From Akkermansiaceae bacterium UBA4145 (GTDB taxonomy: Bacteria; Verrucomicrobiota; Verrucomicrobiia; Verrucomicrobiales; Akkermansiaceae), in the NCBI GenBank assembly GCA_002380675.1, contig DFWB01000058.1, forward strand, positions 18,793 through 27,314: 8,522 nucleotides of DNA, given 5' to 3'. The position numbers and the translations under genes were made by a program. Each line of letters opens with the position of its first letter. Position 1 is the stretch's first letter. The notes below the pieces were generated by a model. The model was not told the DNA's origin. It made no database searches and saw only the letters and a list, made by a program, of their open reading frames with translations. This document shows positions 1 to 6,242 of the stretch, piece after piece.

Positions 1-2519
1 AGATCGTGAACTGCTCTGATGGCTTCATCCGCAATCTCGCTCTCCTCGTCGAAAAAGAAATGAATGAGGCCCGGAGAGGCCAACCGCCTTAGCGCTAAGA
101 CAGATGCCATGCGGATTGCTTTGCTGGAGTGCTTGGCCAAGGCCACAAGTTCTCCCTCGGTGCCTGATCGTGTGAGTGCCATGACACCTGCATGGCGGAG
201 ATAGGGGTCCTTGTCCTCGTTTTCGGCGAGTAAAAGGAGTGCGGGGTTGAACGCGGCTCTCACTCGAAGGCGAGCGAGTGAAATAGCAGCGAAGGCACGC
301 ACCCGCGAAGAGGGGTCCTGCAAGGAATTAACCAGTCGTCCAGCGTCCTTGAGGGGGGACTCCCCGAGGGCTCGAGCTGCTTGAGCGCGAAGCTCTTCGA
401 CGGGGTTTGCGAGTAGCTCCAAAAGACGTTCGGTGGAGGCTGCCGATCCACGGCGTCGTGCTCGAATCCAGAGGCCCCAGGTGCCATGGAGAGCAAGATT
501 GAGGCTTTCTTTTTGTCGAGTTGCATTGATGAAGTAGGGAACGGCCTCCGGACGGTCCGCGAGAGCGAGATGGGCCCGTAGGCGAACGCGGTAATCTTCG
601 TGTTTCATCAGCTCAAATAGCTTGATGGAGGGGATTTTTCGGATGCCGCCCCCGGCAAATAGAGGAGCCACCCCGGGATCGAGGGGACGGTTTGGACTTT
701 GTCTGGCTGAGAGGGAAAAAATTCTTCCAGGACGCTCTGAGTTGCTTTGCCCAATTATGTCACAGATGTAGAGGTGGCCATCGGTTCCGAATGCGAGGTC
801 AGTTGCCATGGTGCCCCATATCAGTTTTTGCGGAGTTTCCATTCTCATGCCGGCACCTTCTCTATTGAGCTGGAAAGACCAGGTTCCAGAGCTTTCCGGG
901 GTGCCACTGTTATCGCACAGAAGAAAGGAGTTTAGTAAGCGATCAGGAAATCCCGTTCCGGGATGATAGGTGAGTCCTGCAGGGTTAACGGTGAGCACAC
1001 CAACGGGAGGGAGAAGAAAAGCTGCTTGGTTGTTGTGAAAGGTGTCCCATTGGCGCTCTTGCATCCACTGATTTACAGGTCGCTGGGAATAGCCTATTTC
1101 CCGATGGAAAGTATGGAGGTTTTCATGGCCCGTACGCCATCCGCTGTCCCCACCCTCGACAACGTATATGACCCGAGATTTGTCACCCTGGCCAGAATCG
1201 CTATCTACCGTCACAGGATTGCCCAAGCGATCGAAGGCGATGCCCTGAGGATCTCGCAATCCAGTATGAACGACTTCAAAGTTCGAGCCATCTGGATCGA
1301 ACCGGTAAACTGCGCCCTGATCATTATAAGAGAATCGGCGGCCTTCCTGCGTCGAGACATTCATGGACCGGTCGCCCACGGTTCCATAAATCCGGCCGTC
1401 AGGGCCCAGCGCGAATCCGTCGAGACCATGTCCTGCCAGCGAAATCCTTGGTCCAAAACCGGAGAGTAACTTCTTCTGCTCGTCCGCCTTTCCGTCCTTA
1501 TCGGTATCGCGAAAGGACCAGATATGAGGAATGCAGGCAAAATAGACTCTCTCGTTGAGAGAGATGACGCCACCTGCTGCTCCATCGAGGAGGTCGTCAA
1601 ATCCATCAGCATAAATCGTATTCTGGTCGGCGATGCCATCTTTGTCGCTGTCCTTCAGAAGGCGAATTCTGTCGGATCGATCAGTCAATTTTGCGATGGG
1701 ATACCGGTGATTCCATTTCTGGTGAAGTTTCTTTCTGTCGTTTAGCGTCACGGCGGCGAGATCGTCGTTGAGCCAGTAGGGGTGGTCTATGGTGCTTGGT
1801 ACGCAATGCCCGGAACGATGCGTTTCTGTTACAAGCAGGTTGCCGTCCGTATCGATGGAAAGGGCATTTGGGGAATAAAGGTCGTGATCTGCATAGGTAG
1901 CGAAGATCTTAAGATTGCTCTCCTTTGGAATCTGTAATCCTGGTATAAGGGAGGTGGCAGTAAGCCCCGGAATCACTGGAAGGCCATTCTTGGTAGCAGC
2001 GGGGAATGAGGGCTCTGGTTTGTTACTGAACAGGATATGGTCAATCAGGATGTAACCGTGCGGGCGGGTTGAGGCATCTACAATCCTCAGGGCGGCCTCC
2101 TTCCCTAGGAGAGTGCTGACGTCCCACGTCTTCGGGAGCATGTTGTAATCGGACTGACCGATAGACTCTCTTACAATTTTCTGATCCACTAGGAGCTGAA
2201 TGGAGGTGAGTCCCTTCAGGTTCCCACCCCCGATCAAAAAGCTGATATATGATTTTCGAATAGTGAAGGGGGATGAGGTTAGCGAACCCATCCCTTTGGC
2301 GCCCTGAGTAAAGGAGCTAGCGAAGGATTCCCCTGCAAACCCGGTAATTTCGCCAGGCTGGTTTCCGCCTTGCGTGGAAGAGGCAGATCTCCCAAACGCG
2401 TTGCCTGTCATGCGCCATGCTTCGAAGCCTCCCTTCTCGAAGTCTTCAAACAGGGTTTGCTCTGCCGCTAAAATTACTGTTAGAGACAGGAAAAGGAGGA
2501 TGGAGGAAAGAAGAGCCAT
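1..2519 (-). CDS. Secreted PVC-type dehydrogenase-like beta-propeller protein with HEAT repeats (3' end outside window)
   Basis: I read this frame without a stop from the ATG at 2519 to the window edge: 839 codons, the C-terminus lying off the left edge. Residues 1-19 form a signal peptide (hydrophobic run LLSSILLFLSLTVILAA), so the product is exported. Residues about 20-166 resemble the DUF4980-type beta-sandwich found before levanase/GH32 domains (DFEKGGFEAW, SPFTIRKSYISFLIGGG, GYILIDHILFS). Residues about 195-605 are a propeller of the Pirellula/Verrucomicrobium membrane-bound dehydrogenase family: GLDGFALGPDGRIYGTVGDR (365-384), LRDPQGIAFD (421-430), GGDSGWRTG (456-464), ATDLAFGTDGHLYICD (572-587). 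Two Asp-rich DxDxDGxxD loops sit at 290-298 and 338-346. HEAT-like repeats run from about 632 to the edge. Family members usually end in a CxxCH cytochrome c domain, which would lie outside the window. The substrate is unknown; a sugar or polysaccharide is an inference. The start is fixed by the signal peptide; an upstream in-frame GTG at 2549 is less likely. Confidence 0.88.
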   Translation of the reverse strand, partial: MALLSSILLFLSLTVILAAEQTLFEDFEKGGFEAWRMTGNAFGRSASSTQGGNQPGEITGFAGESFASSFTQGAKGMGSLTSSPFTIRKSYISFLIGGGNLKGLTSIQLLVDQKIVRESIGQSDYNMLPKTWDVSTLLGKEAALRIVDASTRPHGYILIDHILFSNKPEPSFPAATKNGLPVIPGLTATSLIPGLQIPKESNLKIFATYADHDLYSPNALSIDTDGNLLVTETHRSGHCVPSTIDHPYWLNDDLAAVTLNDRKKLHQKWNHRYPIAKLTDRSDRIRLLKDSDKDGIADQNTIYADGFDDLLDGAAGGVISLNERVYFACIPHIWSFRDTDKDGKADEQKKLLSGFGPRISLAGHGLDGFALGPDGRIYGTVGDRSMNVSTQEGRRFSYNDQGAVYRFDPDGSNFEVVHTGLRDPQGIAFDRLGNPVTVDSDSGQGDKSRVIYVVEGGDSGWRTGHENLHTFHREIGYSQRPVNQWMQERQWDTFHNNQAAFLLPPVGVLTVNPAGLTYHPGTGFPDRLLNSFLLCDNSGTPESSGTWSFQLNREGAGMRMETPQKLIWGTMATDLAFGTDGHLYICDIIGQSNSERPGRIFSLSARQSPNRPLDPGVAPLFAGGGIRKIPSIKLFELMKHEDYRVRLRAHLALADRPEAVPYFINATRQKESLNLALHGTWGLWIRARRRGSAASTERLLELLANPVEELRAQAARALGESPLKDAGRLVNSLQDPSSRVRAFAAISLARLRVRAAFNPALLLLAENEDKDPYLRHAGVMALTRSGTEGELVALAKHSSKAIRMASVLALRRLASPGLIHFFFDEESEIADEAIRAVHD

Positions 2520-2616
2520 CGATTTTGATTGGGGCTGAATATGGCCCACATGGTGCGGAGGCAATTGGACCAGAGCTATAATGTCAAGGTGTGTCTAGGG
2601 CTACGGATAGGAGCTC

Positions 2617-4866
2617 TCATTTGAGCATAGAGATCAGTTGGTCCTCGGAGAGGATATCGACCCCGAGCTTGTCCGCCTTGTCTCGTTTTGACCCTCCTCC
2701 TTCACCTGCGAGTAGGTAGCTGGTGTTGCCAGAGACAGATCCGCTCACCTTCCCACCGCCTTGCTCTATCATCTCCTTGTATATGGAACGGGGCTGAGAA
2801 AGAGTTCCAGTTATGACAAAGGTTTTCCCCGCTAGAGGCATGTCAGTTGCTGCGGGTGCCTTCGATGGCAGCGGGAGGAAGTTTGCCGACTCGGGGCAAA
2901 GTCCGAGTCTCTCGAATTGCTGCATGAATTCTTTCCCGTGCTGGGAGCTGAAGAATGCTATCAGATTACGAGATGCGACTGCCCCAATGTCCGGGGAGAC
3001 CTCGTAGTCTGCGATTTCATCCTCTGCCTTTTGTATTCTTGCCTTCAGTGCGTCATGGAGCTTCTTCCGGGCACTCCTCTCTGCGTCATCACGGGGAGGT
3101 CTGTCCTTATTCTGGGGGGAGACCTCTTTTCTTTCCTCTTCTAGATCTGCAAGAAGGCAAATGGTGCGGAGGATTTCGCTGGAGGAGATATCCGGTAAGG
3201 TTTTGTGCAGGCGGCTCAGCTCCCTTGAGGCGGACTCCCCGATTTGGGGAATACCCATAGCGAAAATCCACCTGGAAAGTGGCCGATCTGCCTTTGATTT
3301 ATTTATGGAGTCGATCAGAAGCTGAGCCTTCTTTTCTCCAAAGCGTCGAGGTCTGGAGCTCTCCCCGGTCTGGAGACGTGCCGGATCAAGTAGTAGATCC
3401 GACAGTTCTTGGAGTCGAAGAGAGAAGAGGTCCAGAGGCGACTTTACCATGCCGGACTCAACCAGTTTGATAGCGACTGATTCGCCGAGACCCTCGAGAT
3501 CGAGTGCCTTGCGCTGGGCAAAGTGGGTGAGGGCTGCGACTGCCTTGTTAGGGCACAGAGGGTTCTCGCACCACCATGTGACAACGGGGCGTTCCTTGCT
3601 CTCAGAGTTTGCCCGACGGGCGATAGGAGAATTGCAGGCCGGACAGATTCCTTGGAGATGCTCCTCCATCGAGAATGCCTTCGTGCCAGGCGGGCGGTCT
3701 TCCGTAATGACTTTCAGAACCTCGGGGATGATTTCTCCAGATTTATGCGTAAGGACCGTGTCTCCGATGCGGATATCTCGCTCGTGAATAAAGGATTCAT
3801 TGTGCAGGGTCGCTCGGGATACGGTAGTAGCTGAGAGAGACACGGGTTCCAGTTCAGCCACAGGTGTCAGAATTCCACTTCGTCCGACTTGTACTGTTAT
3901 ATCAAGTAAGCGCGTCGGCTTTTGCTCTGGAGGATATTTGAAGGCTACTGCCCACCGGGGAGCGCGGGAAGTTGCTCCGAGTGCAGCTCGGTCCGAAAGG
4001 GATGCAATCTTGATCACGGCGCCGTCGGTAGCATAAGGGAGTTCGAGTCGCCGTTGTCCAAGTTCTCGTATCGCTGAGAGCACACCATTTGAGGTATCAG
4101 TGGTCCATACCGGCTCGTTGCATGGGATAGAGCAGGAATTGAGGAGTGAGCGGAAGTCCCCCTCGCTCAATAGATCAAGGCCCTCCATAGCGCCAAGCCC
4201 GTGCGCGATAAAGGCAAGGGGGCGTTTAGCCACTGACCGAGAATCGAGCTGTTTCAGAGTTCCTGCGGTTGCGTTCCTTGGGTTCGCGAATGTTTGCAGG
4301 CCGGCTTCTTCCCGTTCTTCGTTCAGACGAGCAAATGCCTGGTTAGGCATGAAGACCTCTCCGCGAATTTCCAGCATCGCAGGGAAGGGAGCCTTCAGCG
4401 TAAGCGGCAGACTGGGAATAGTTCGGAGATTTGCAGTGATCTCGTCTCCGGTCAGGCCATCTCCACGGGTAGCGCCGTAAGCAAGAGCGCCATCCCTGTA
4501 AACCAGAGAAGTGGCAACCCCATCGATTTTTGGCTCGATGGTTACGGTGATACTTTTTCTGCCAAGGTTCTTCTGCAGCCGCTGGTAAAAATCCAGAACC
4601 TCTTCTTCGGTAAATACGTCGTCGATGGAGAGCATCGGAACTGGATGGTTCACCTGATTGAACCCCTCGAGCGGGGCTCCGCCTACCCGTCGTGTAGGGG
4701 AGTTAGGATCATCCAGTTCGGGATGTTGTTGCTCCATTGTTTCGAGCTCCCGAAACAGGCGGTCATACTCGGTATCAGCTATTTCTGGTCTGGCCTCCAC
4801 ATAATAGAGCCGGTTGTGTCTCTCAAGGAGGGACCGAAGTTCATTGATCTTCTTGGACGGAGACAT
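2617..4866 (-). CDS. ligA: NAD-dependent DNA ligase LigA
   Basis: Seals nicks in duplex DNA during replication and repair, using NAD+ to form a ligase-AMP intermediate; cytoplasmic and essential in most bacteria. All canonical parts are visible: domain Ia (YYVEARPEIADTEYD, 21-35), the nucleotidyltransferase motif EPKIDG with catalytic Lys113, LEIRGEV (165-171), FANPRNATAGTLKQLD (193-208), DGAVIKI (281-287), WAVAFKYP (305-312), an OB-fold, a Cys4 zinc finger (C408, C411, C433, C438), helix-hairpin-helix motifs from about 455, and a C-terminal BRCT domain (about 676-749, GKTFVITGTLS). At 749 residues it is some 70-80 longer than the usual ~670. Much of the excess is a highly charged segment around 572-624 that interrupts the last helix-hairpin-helix unit. 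The ATG at 4866 is the first possible start after an in-frame stop at 4894-4896; no Shine-Dalgarno precedes it, only a pyrimidine-rich tract. Confidence 0.98.
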   Translation of the reverse strand: MSPSKKINELRSLLERHNRLYYVEARPEIADTEYDRLFRELETMEQQHPELDDPNSPTRRVGGAPLEGFNQVNHPVPMLSIDDVFTEEEVLDFYQRLQKNLGRKSITVTIEPKIDGVATSLVYRDGALAYGATRGDGLTGDEITANLRTIPSLPLTLKAPFPAMLEIRGEVFMPNQAFARLNEEREEAGLQTFANPRNATAGTLKQLDSRSVAKRPLAFIAHGLGAMEGLDLLSEGDFRSLLNSCSIPCNEPVWTTDTSNGVLSAIRELGQRRLELPYATDGAVIKIASLSDRAALGATSRAPRWAVAFKYPPEQKPTRLLDITVQVGRSGILTPVAELEPVSLSATTVSRATLHNESFIHERDIRIGDTVLTHKSGEIIPEVLKVITEDRPPGTKAFSMEEHLQGICPACNSPIARRANSESKERPVVTWWCENPLCPNKAVAALTHFAQRKALDLEGLGESVAIKLVESGMVKSPLDLFSLRLQELSDLLLDPARLQTGESSRPRRFGEKKAQLLIDSINKSKADRPLSRWIFAMGIPQIGESASRELSRLHKTLPDISSSEILRTICLLADLEEERKEVSPQNKDRPPRDDAERSARKKLHDALKARIQKAEDEIADYEVSPDIGAVASRNLIAFFSSQHGKEFMQQFERLGLCPESANFLPLPSKAPAATDMPLAGKTFVITGTLSQPRSIYKEMIEQGGGKVSGSVSGNTSYLLAGEGGGSKRDKADKLGVDILSEDQLISMLK
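2995..3153 (-). other. Charged insertion inside the helix-hairpin-helix domain of LigA
   Basis: LigA residues about 572-624 lie between FAMGIPQIGE (535-544), the normal 'ALGIRHVGE' helix-hairpin-helix element, and PDIGAVASRNLIAFF (625-639), the remnant of the final 'GIGxxxAxSIxxFF' element. The inserted stretch is rich in Glu, Lys, Asp and Arg (for example EEERKEV, DRPPRDDAERSARKK, RIQKAEDEIAD) and is probably a helical or coiled-coil excursion preceded by a flexible Pro-rich turn. Typical LigA proteins have only a short helix here. It keeps the reading frame and the domains on both sides, so it is an in-frame elaboration and not a frameshift artefact. Boundaries are approximate. Confidence 0.7.
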
Positions 4867-4885
4867 AGCGCTGGGAGGAAAGGTA

Positions 4886-4936
4886 GATGATTCTCATCAG
4901 GTGGGGAAACCCCAATCACAAGACGGAGGGACCTCC
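4886..4936. repeat. Three consecutive small inverted repeats between the VanZ-family gene and ligA
   Basis: Within 51 bases there are three perfect dyads: GATGA-TTC-TCATC (4886-4898), TGGGG-AAA-CCCCA (4902-4914) and GGAGG-GA-CCTCC (4925-4936). Each has a 5-base arm and a 2-3 base centre. They fill most of the 85-base spacer after the VanZ-family stop and before the ligA ATG. None is followed by a T-run on the minus strand, so they are not simple intrinsic terminators. A leader structure, a processing site or operators for ligA are possible; the 2-base centre of the third makes a DNA-binding dyad more plausible than a hairpin unless its inner pair opens. The arms are seen directly; any function is inference. 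Confidence 0.4.
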
Positions 4937-4951
4937 TGAGATCGCCGGTAG

Positions 4952-5359
4952 CTAATGCGCTGGTTTCCGCAGGGCATGGAGAGGTTTGCAGATCAGGGCC
5001 CCAGAAAAACACCCGAGGAGGTCTGCAATCCAGTCACCAAGGTCATTGCCTGAACGGCCAGGGATCCAGGATTGATGCCATTCGTCGATGGCCCCGGTCA
5101 TAGCAAGGGCAATGACGACAACGACGAGGTTGTGGCGCCATGAGTAGGATCCACGAAGATGCAGTGCGATTGACAGGAGGACGGCTCCTATCAGGAAATA
5201 CACAAAGTGAAGAATTTTATCAAATCCTGGTAGATCAAGGGTGCTTACTTCGGGAGGTGGTCTGCCTGAGAGGATCCATAGGATGAGAGCCCACAAAGCG
5301 AAGCCTAAGAACCATAGACGGCTCTTCCGCAAAAGAGAGGGGAATCCGGCGACAGGCAT
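4952..5359 (-). CDS. VanZ-family integral membrane protein
   Basis: A 135-residue membrane protein with four predicted helices at about 15-31, 50-67, 77-92 and 108-124. It carries the VanZ signature: DKILHF (47-52), then IDEWHQSWIPGRSGNDLGDW (91-110) followed by IADLLG (111-116). This is the DExHQ...PGR...D..D...D pattern of the family. VanZ itself gives low-level teicoplanin resistance by an unknown mechanism; the many small chromosomal VanZ-like proteins have no settled role, so no antibiotic-resistance claim is made. Its ATG at 5357-5359 shares one base with the stop of the upstream antitoxin gene (TGATG), a classic layout for translational coupling, and no Shine-Dalgarno precedes it. It is therefore probably co-expressed with the toxin-antitoxin pair. 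It ends 85 bases before ligA. Confidence 0.9.
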   Translation of the reverse strand: MPVAGFPSLLRKSRLWFLGFALWALILWILSGRPPPEVSTLDLPGFDKILHFVYFLIGAVLLSIALHLRGSYSWRHNLVVVVIALAMTGAIDEWHQSWIPGRSGNDLGDWIADLLGCFSGALICKPLHALRKPAH

Positions 5360-5637
5360 CAGCGGTCGTCACCGCGTTGTTCAATTTCCAGTCGTTCCGC
5401 GAGCCACTGCTTCATCATGGACTGATAATTGAGAAACCGCTCTCTCGCAATACGCTTGATTCGGGAGAGCATTCTGGGATCGAACCGTAGAGTGATAGTC
5501 GTTGATTCACGGCCATCAGGAACGTGCTCGGACGCTTTCATCAGCTGGGGCATCAGTTCGTGGTCTTTCCAGAACTCGGCTTCCTCAGCCTCACTCGAAA
5601 AGTCAGGGATTTCACCCCATGTAGAAATGGATTTCAT
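5359..5637 (-). CDS. CopG-type ribbon-helix-helix antitoxin
   Basis: A 92-residue protein, likely the antitoxin of a type II toxin-antitoxin pair. The N-terminal part contains EAEEAEFWKDHEL (16-28), resembling the 'E.EFW..H' stretch of CopG-type antitoxins of the PF12441 kind. The second half (about 44-84) has the ribbon-helix-helix pattern: a beta strand STTITLRF (45-52) and two helices PRMLSRIKRIARER and NYQSMMKQWLAERL. This fold binds operator DNA as a dimer; such antitoxins neutralise the toxin and usually repress their own operon. It lies three bases after the toxin stop (TAG-AGC-ATG) and overlaps the VanZ-family start by one base. Toxin-before-antitoxin order is usual for BrnT systems and reversed relative to most type II pairs. 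It does not look like classical BrnA by sequence, so I leave the symbol empty. Confidence 0.85.
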   Translation of the reverse strand: MKSISTWGEIPDFSSEAEEAEFWKDHELMPQLMKASEHVPDGRESTTITLRFDPRMLSRIKRIARERFLNYQSMMKQWLAERLEIEQRGDDR

Positions 5638-5640
5638 GCT

Positions 5641-5919
5641 CTACTTGTATTCAGCATATTTACGATCGTAATACTTCCGCTCGCCCTCAGTGAGATCCCT
5701 CACAGCTACAACTCTAACTTTTTTGCCGTCGGACCAGAAGCAGAGGAACAGGTAACGGTCCTCAACAGTGCGGCCGAGTGCATAGTAGCGGGTTTCCCCA
5801 TCACTTCGATCCCGATCAGGGAGGAACCTAACCGAAAAAGGGTCTTCGAGGGCCTCTTCGATCTCGCGGGGCTTTATATCCTTTAGATCGAAGTGAACAT
5901 CCAACAGGTCGAGTTCCAT
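5641..5919 (-). CDS. BrnT-like toxin of a type II toxin-antitoxin system
   Basis: A 92-residue protein resembling the BrnT family, RelE-fold toxins that act as ribonucleases and inhibit translation. The family-like features are IEEALEDPFSVRFLPD (20-35), the core ETRYYALGRT (42-51) followed by the strand YLFLCFW, and the C-terminal KVRVVAVRDLTEGERKYY (67-84), matching the usual 'iRvIsaR.at..Er..Y' pattern. The first 20 residues lack the common F.WD..K...N..KH opening of BrnT proteins, so this is a divergent member and activity is not assured. The start is the ATG at 5919: the in-frame stretch upstream to the stop at 6076-6078 has no ATG, GTG or TTG. Upstream lies only a weak GGGG and a GGGCCC palindrome. 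It is the first gene of a three-gene run with the antitoxin and a VanZ-family gene. Confidence 0.78.
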   Translation of the reverse strand: MELDLLDVHFDLKDIKPREIEEALEDPFSVRFLPDRDRSDGETRYYALGRTVEDRYLFLCFWSDGKKVRVVAVRDLTEGERKYYDRKYAEYK

Positions 5920-5972
5920 CCGGGCCCCAAATCTAAGGTAAGGAGATCCGTTTCCACAATGAAATAAGCGGG

Positions 5973-6026
5973 TTCTGAAGATGGATGAATAAAAGAGAGC
6001 GTATGATCGCCTTCTTTCTGAAGAAA
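5973..6026. promoter_or_regulatory. Candidate operator: 9-base direct repeat upstream of the toxin-antitoxin operon
   Basis: TTCTGAAGA occurs at 5973-5981 and again at 6016-6024, with start points 43 bases apart (about four helical turns). Each copy is centred on a dyad, and the second extends to a perfect TTTCT-GA-AGAAA inverted repeat (6015-6026). The copies lie about 54 and 97 bases upstream of the toxin start. Ribbon-helix-helix antitoxins usually autorepress by binding repeated short symmetric elements, so this is a plausible binding site. That role is inferred only from position and symmetry. Confidence 0.25.
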
Positions 6027-6195
6027 TGGGGCTAAAGAATCCACCGAGAGAGAGTAGAGGGCTGGGGCTATGCCATCAGGGTCCGTCTAATCGAGGGCGA
6101 GAGCCTCCTGACAAGGCATGTGATAAAGGATAAGGATACCGGAGCCGAATTGTAGCGATGCCAAGCTTCCTCAGTTGCGCTAGATAATGCGGTGT

Positions 6196-6209
6196 GAGCC
6201 TCTAGGCTC
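6196..6209. repeat. Small inverted repeat downstream of the DUF4340 gene
   Basis: GAGCC-TCTA-GGCTC, a perfect 5-base-arm hairpin (6 bases if the loop shrinks to two), lies 26 bases past the stop of the DUF4340 gene. No T-run follows it on the minus strand, so it is not a typical intrinsic terminator. It may protect the mRNA 3' end or have no function. Confidence 0.3.
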
Positions 6210-6219
6210 CCAATTGAAG

Positions 6220-6242
6220 CGAAAACCTTGTGAATCAAGGCT
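6220..6242 (-). terminator. Possible weak terminator overlapping the stop codon of the DUF4340 gene
   Basis: On the minus strand CCTTG-ATTCA-CAAGG is followed directly by TTTT. The stem can be extended outward by one G-U and one A-U pair at the cost of the first T residues. The TGA stop codon spans the stem and loop. The stem is short and the T-run is only four, so termination would be inefficient at best. It is the best terminator-like element in the gap before the toxin-antitoxin operon. Confidence 0.28.

Larger units (their letters stand above)
5920..6234. other. 315-base gap between DUF4340 gene and toxin gene, without a supportable gene
   Basis: No frame here has a credible complete gene. 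It should hold the promoter of the toxin-antitoxin operon, but I see no convincing -10/-35 pair. Two coding-like stretches lack a start codon: a minus-strand frame open from 6086 to 5886 (reading ...SLAPFLQKEGDHTLSF...AYFIVETDLL...) and a plus-strand frame open from 6036 to 6152 (reading ...GYAIRVRLIEGESLLTRHVI...). Each is short enough to occur by chance, though the composition is protein-like, so part of the gap may be a decayed gene. Also present are a 9-base direct repeat (5973-5981, 6016-6024) and small inverted repeats near the DUF4340 stop. Confidence 0.5.

Noticed and set aside
1..2519. Apparent gene-poor stretch with several short open frames on both strands (for example 260-526 minus, 963-1469 plus, 1361-1639 minus)
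   Set aside because: A single minus-strand frame with signal peptide, propeller and HEAT repeats runs unbroken through the whole stretch; the short frames are its shadows.
2520..2616. TTGACA at 2582-2587 (minus strand) as a promoter for the propeller/HEAT gene
   Set aside because: It is a perfect -35 hexamer, but no acceptable -10 hexamer follows at 16-18 bases, so I do not list it as a promoter.
4294..4890. 198-codon plus-strand open frame opposite the start of ligA
   Set aside because: It lies entirely antisense to conserved LigA domains, has no family-like motif, and is a by-product of the ligase codons.
4779..5012. 77-codon minus-strand frame spanning the vanZ-ligA spacer
   Set aside because: It overlaps the ends of two well-supported genes in another frame, and its translation is Pro/Arg-rich with no recognisable feature.
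6026..6133. 35-codon plus-strand open frame in the gap before the toxin operon
   Set aside because: Its composition is biased toward Pro, Gly and Arg, there is no ribosome binding site, and the length is within chance expectation.
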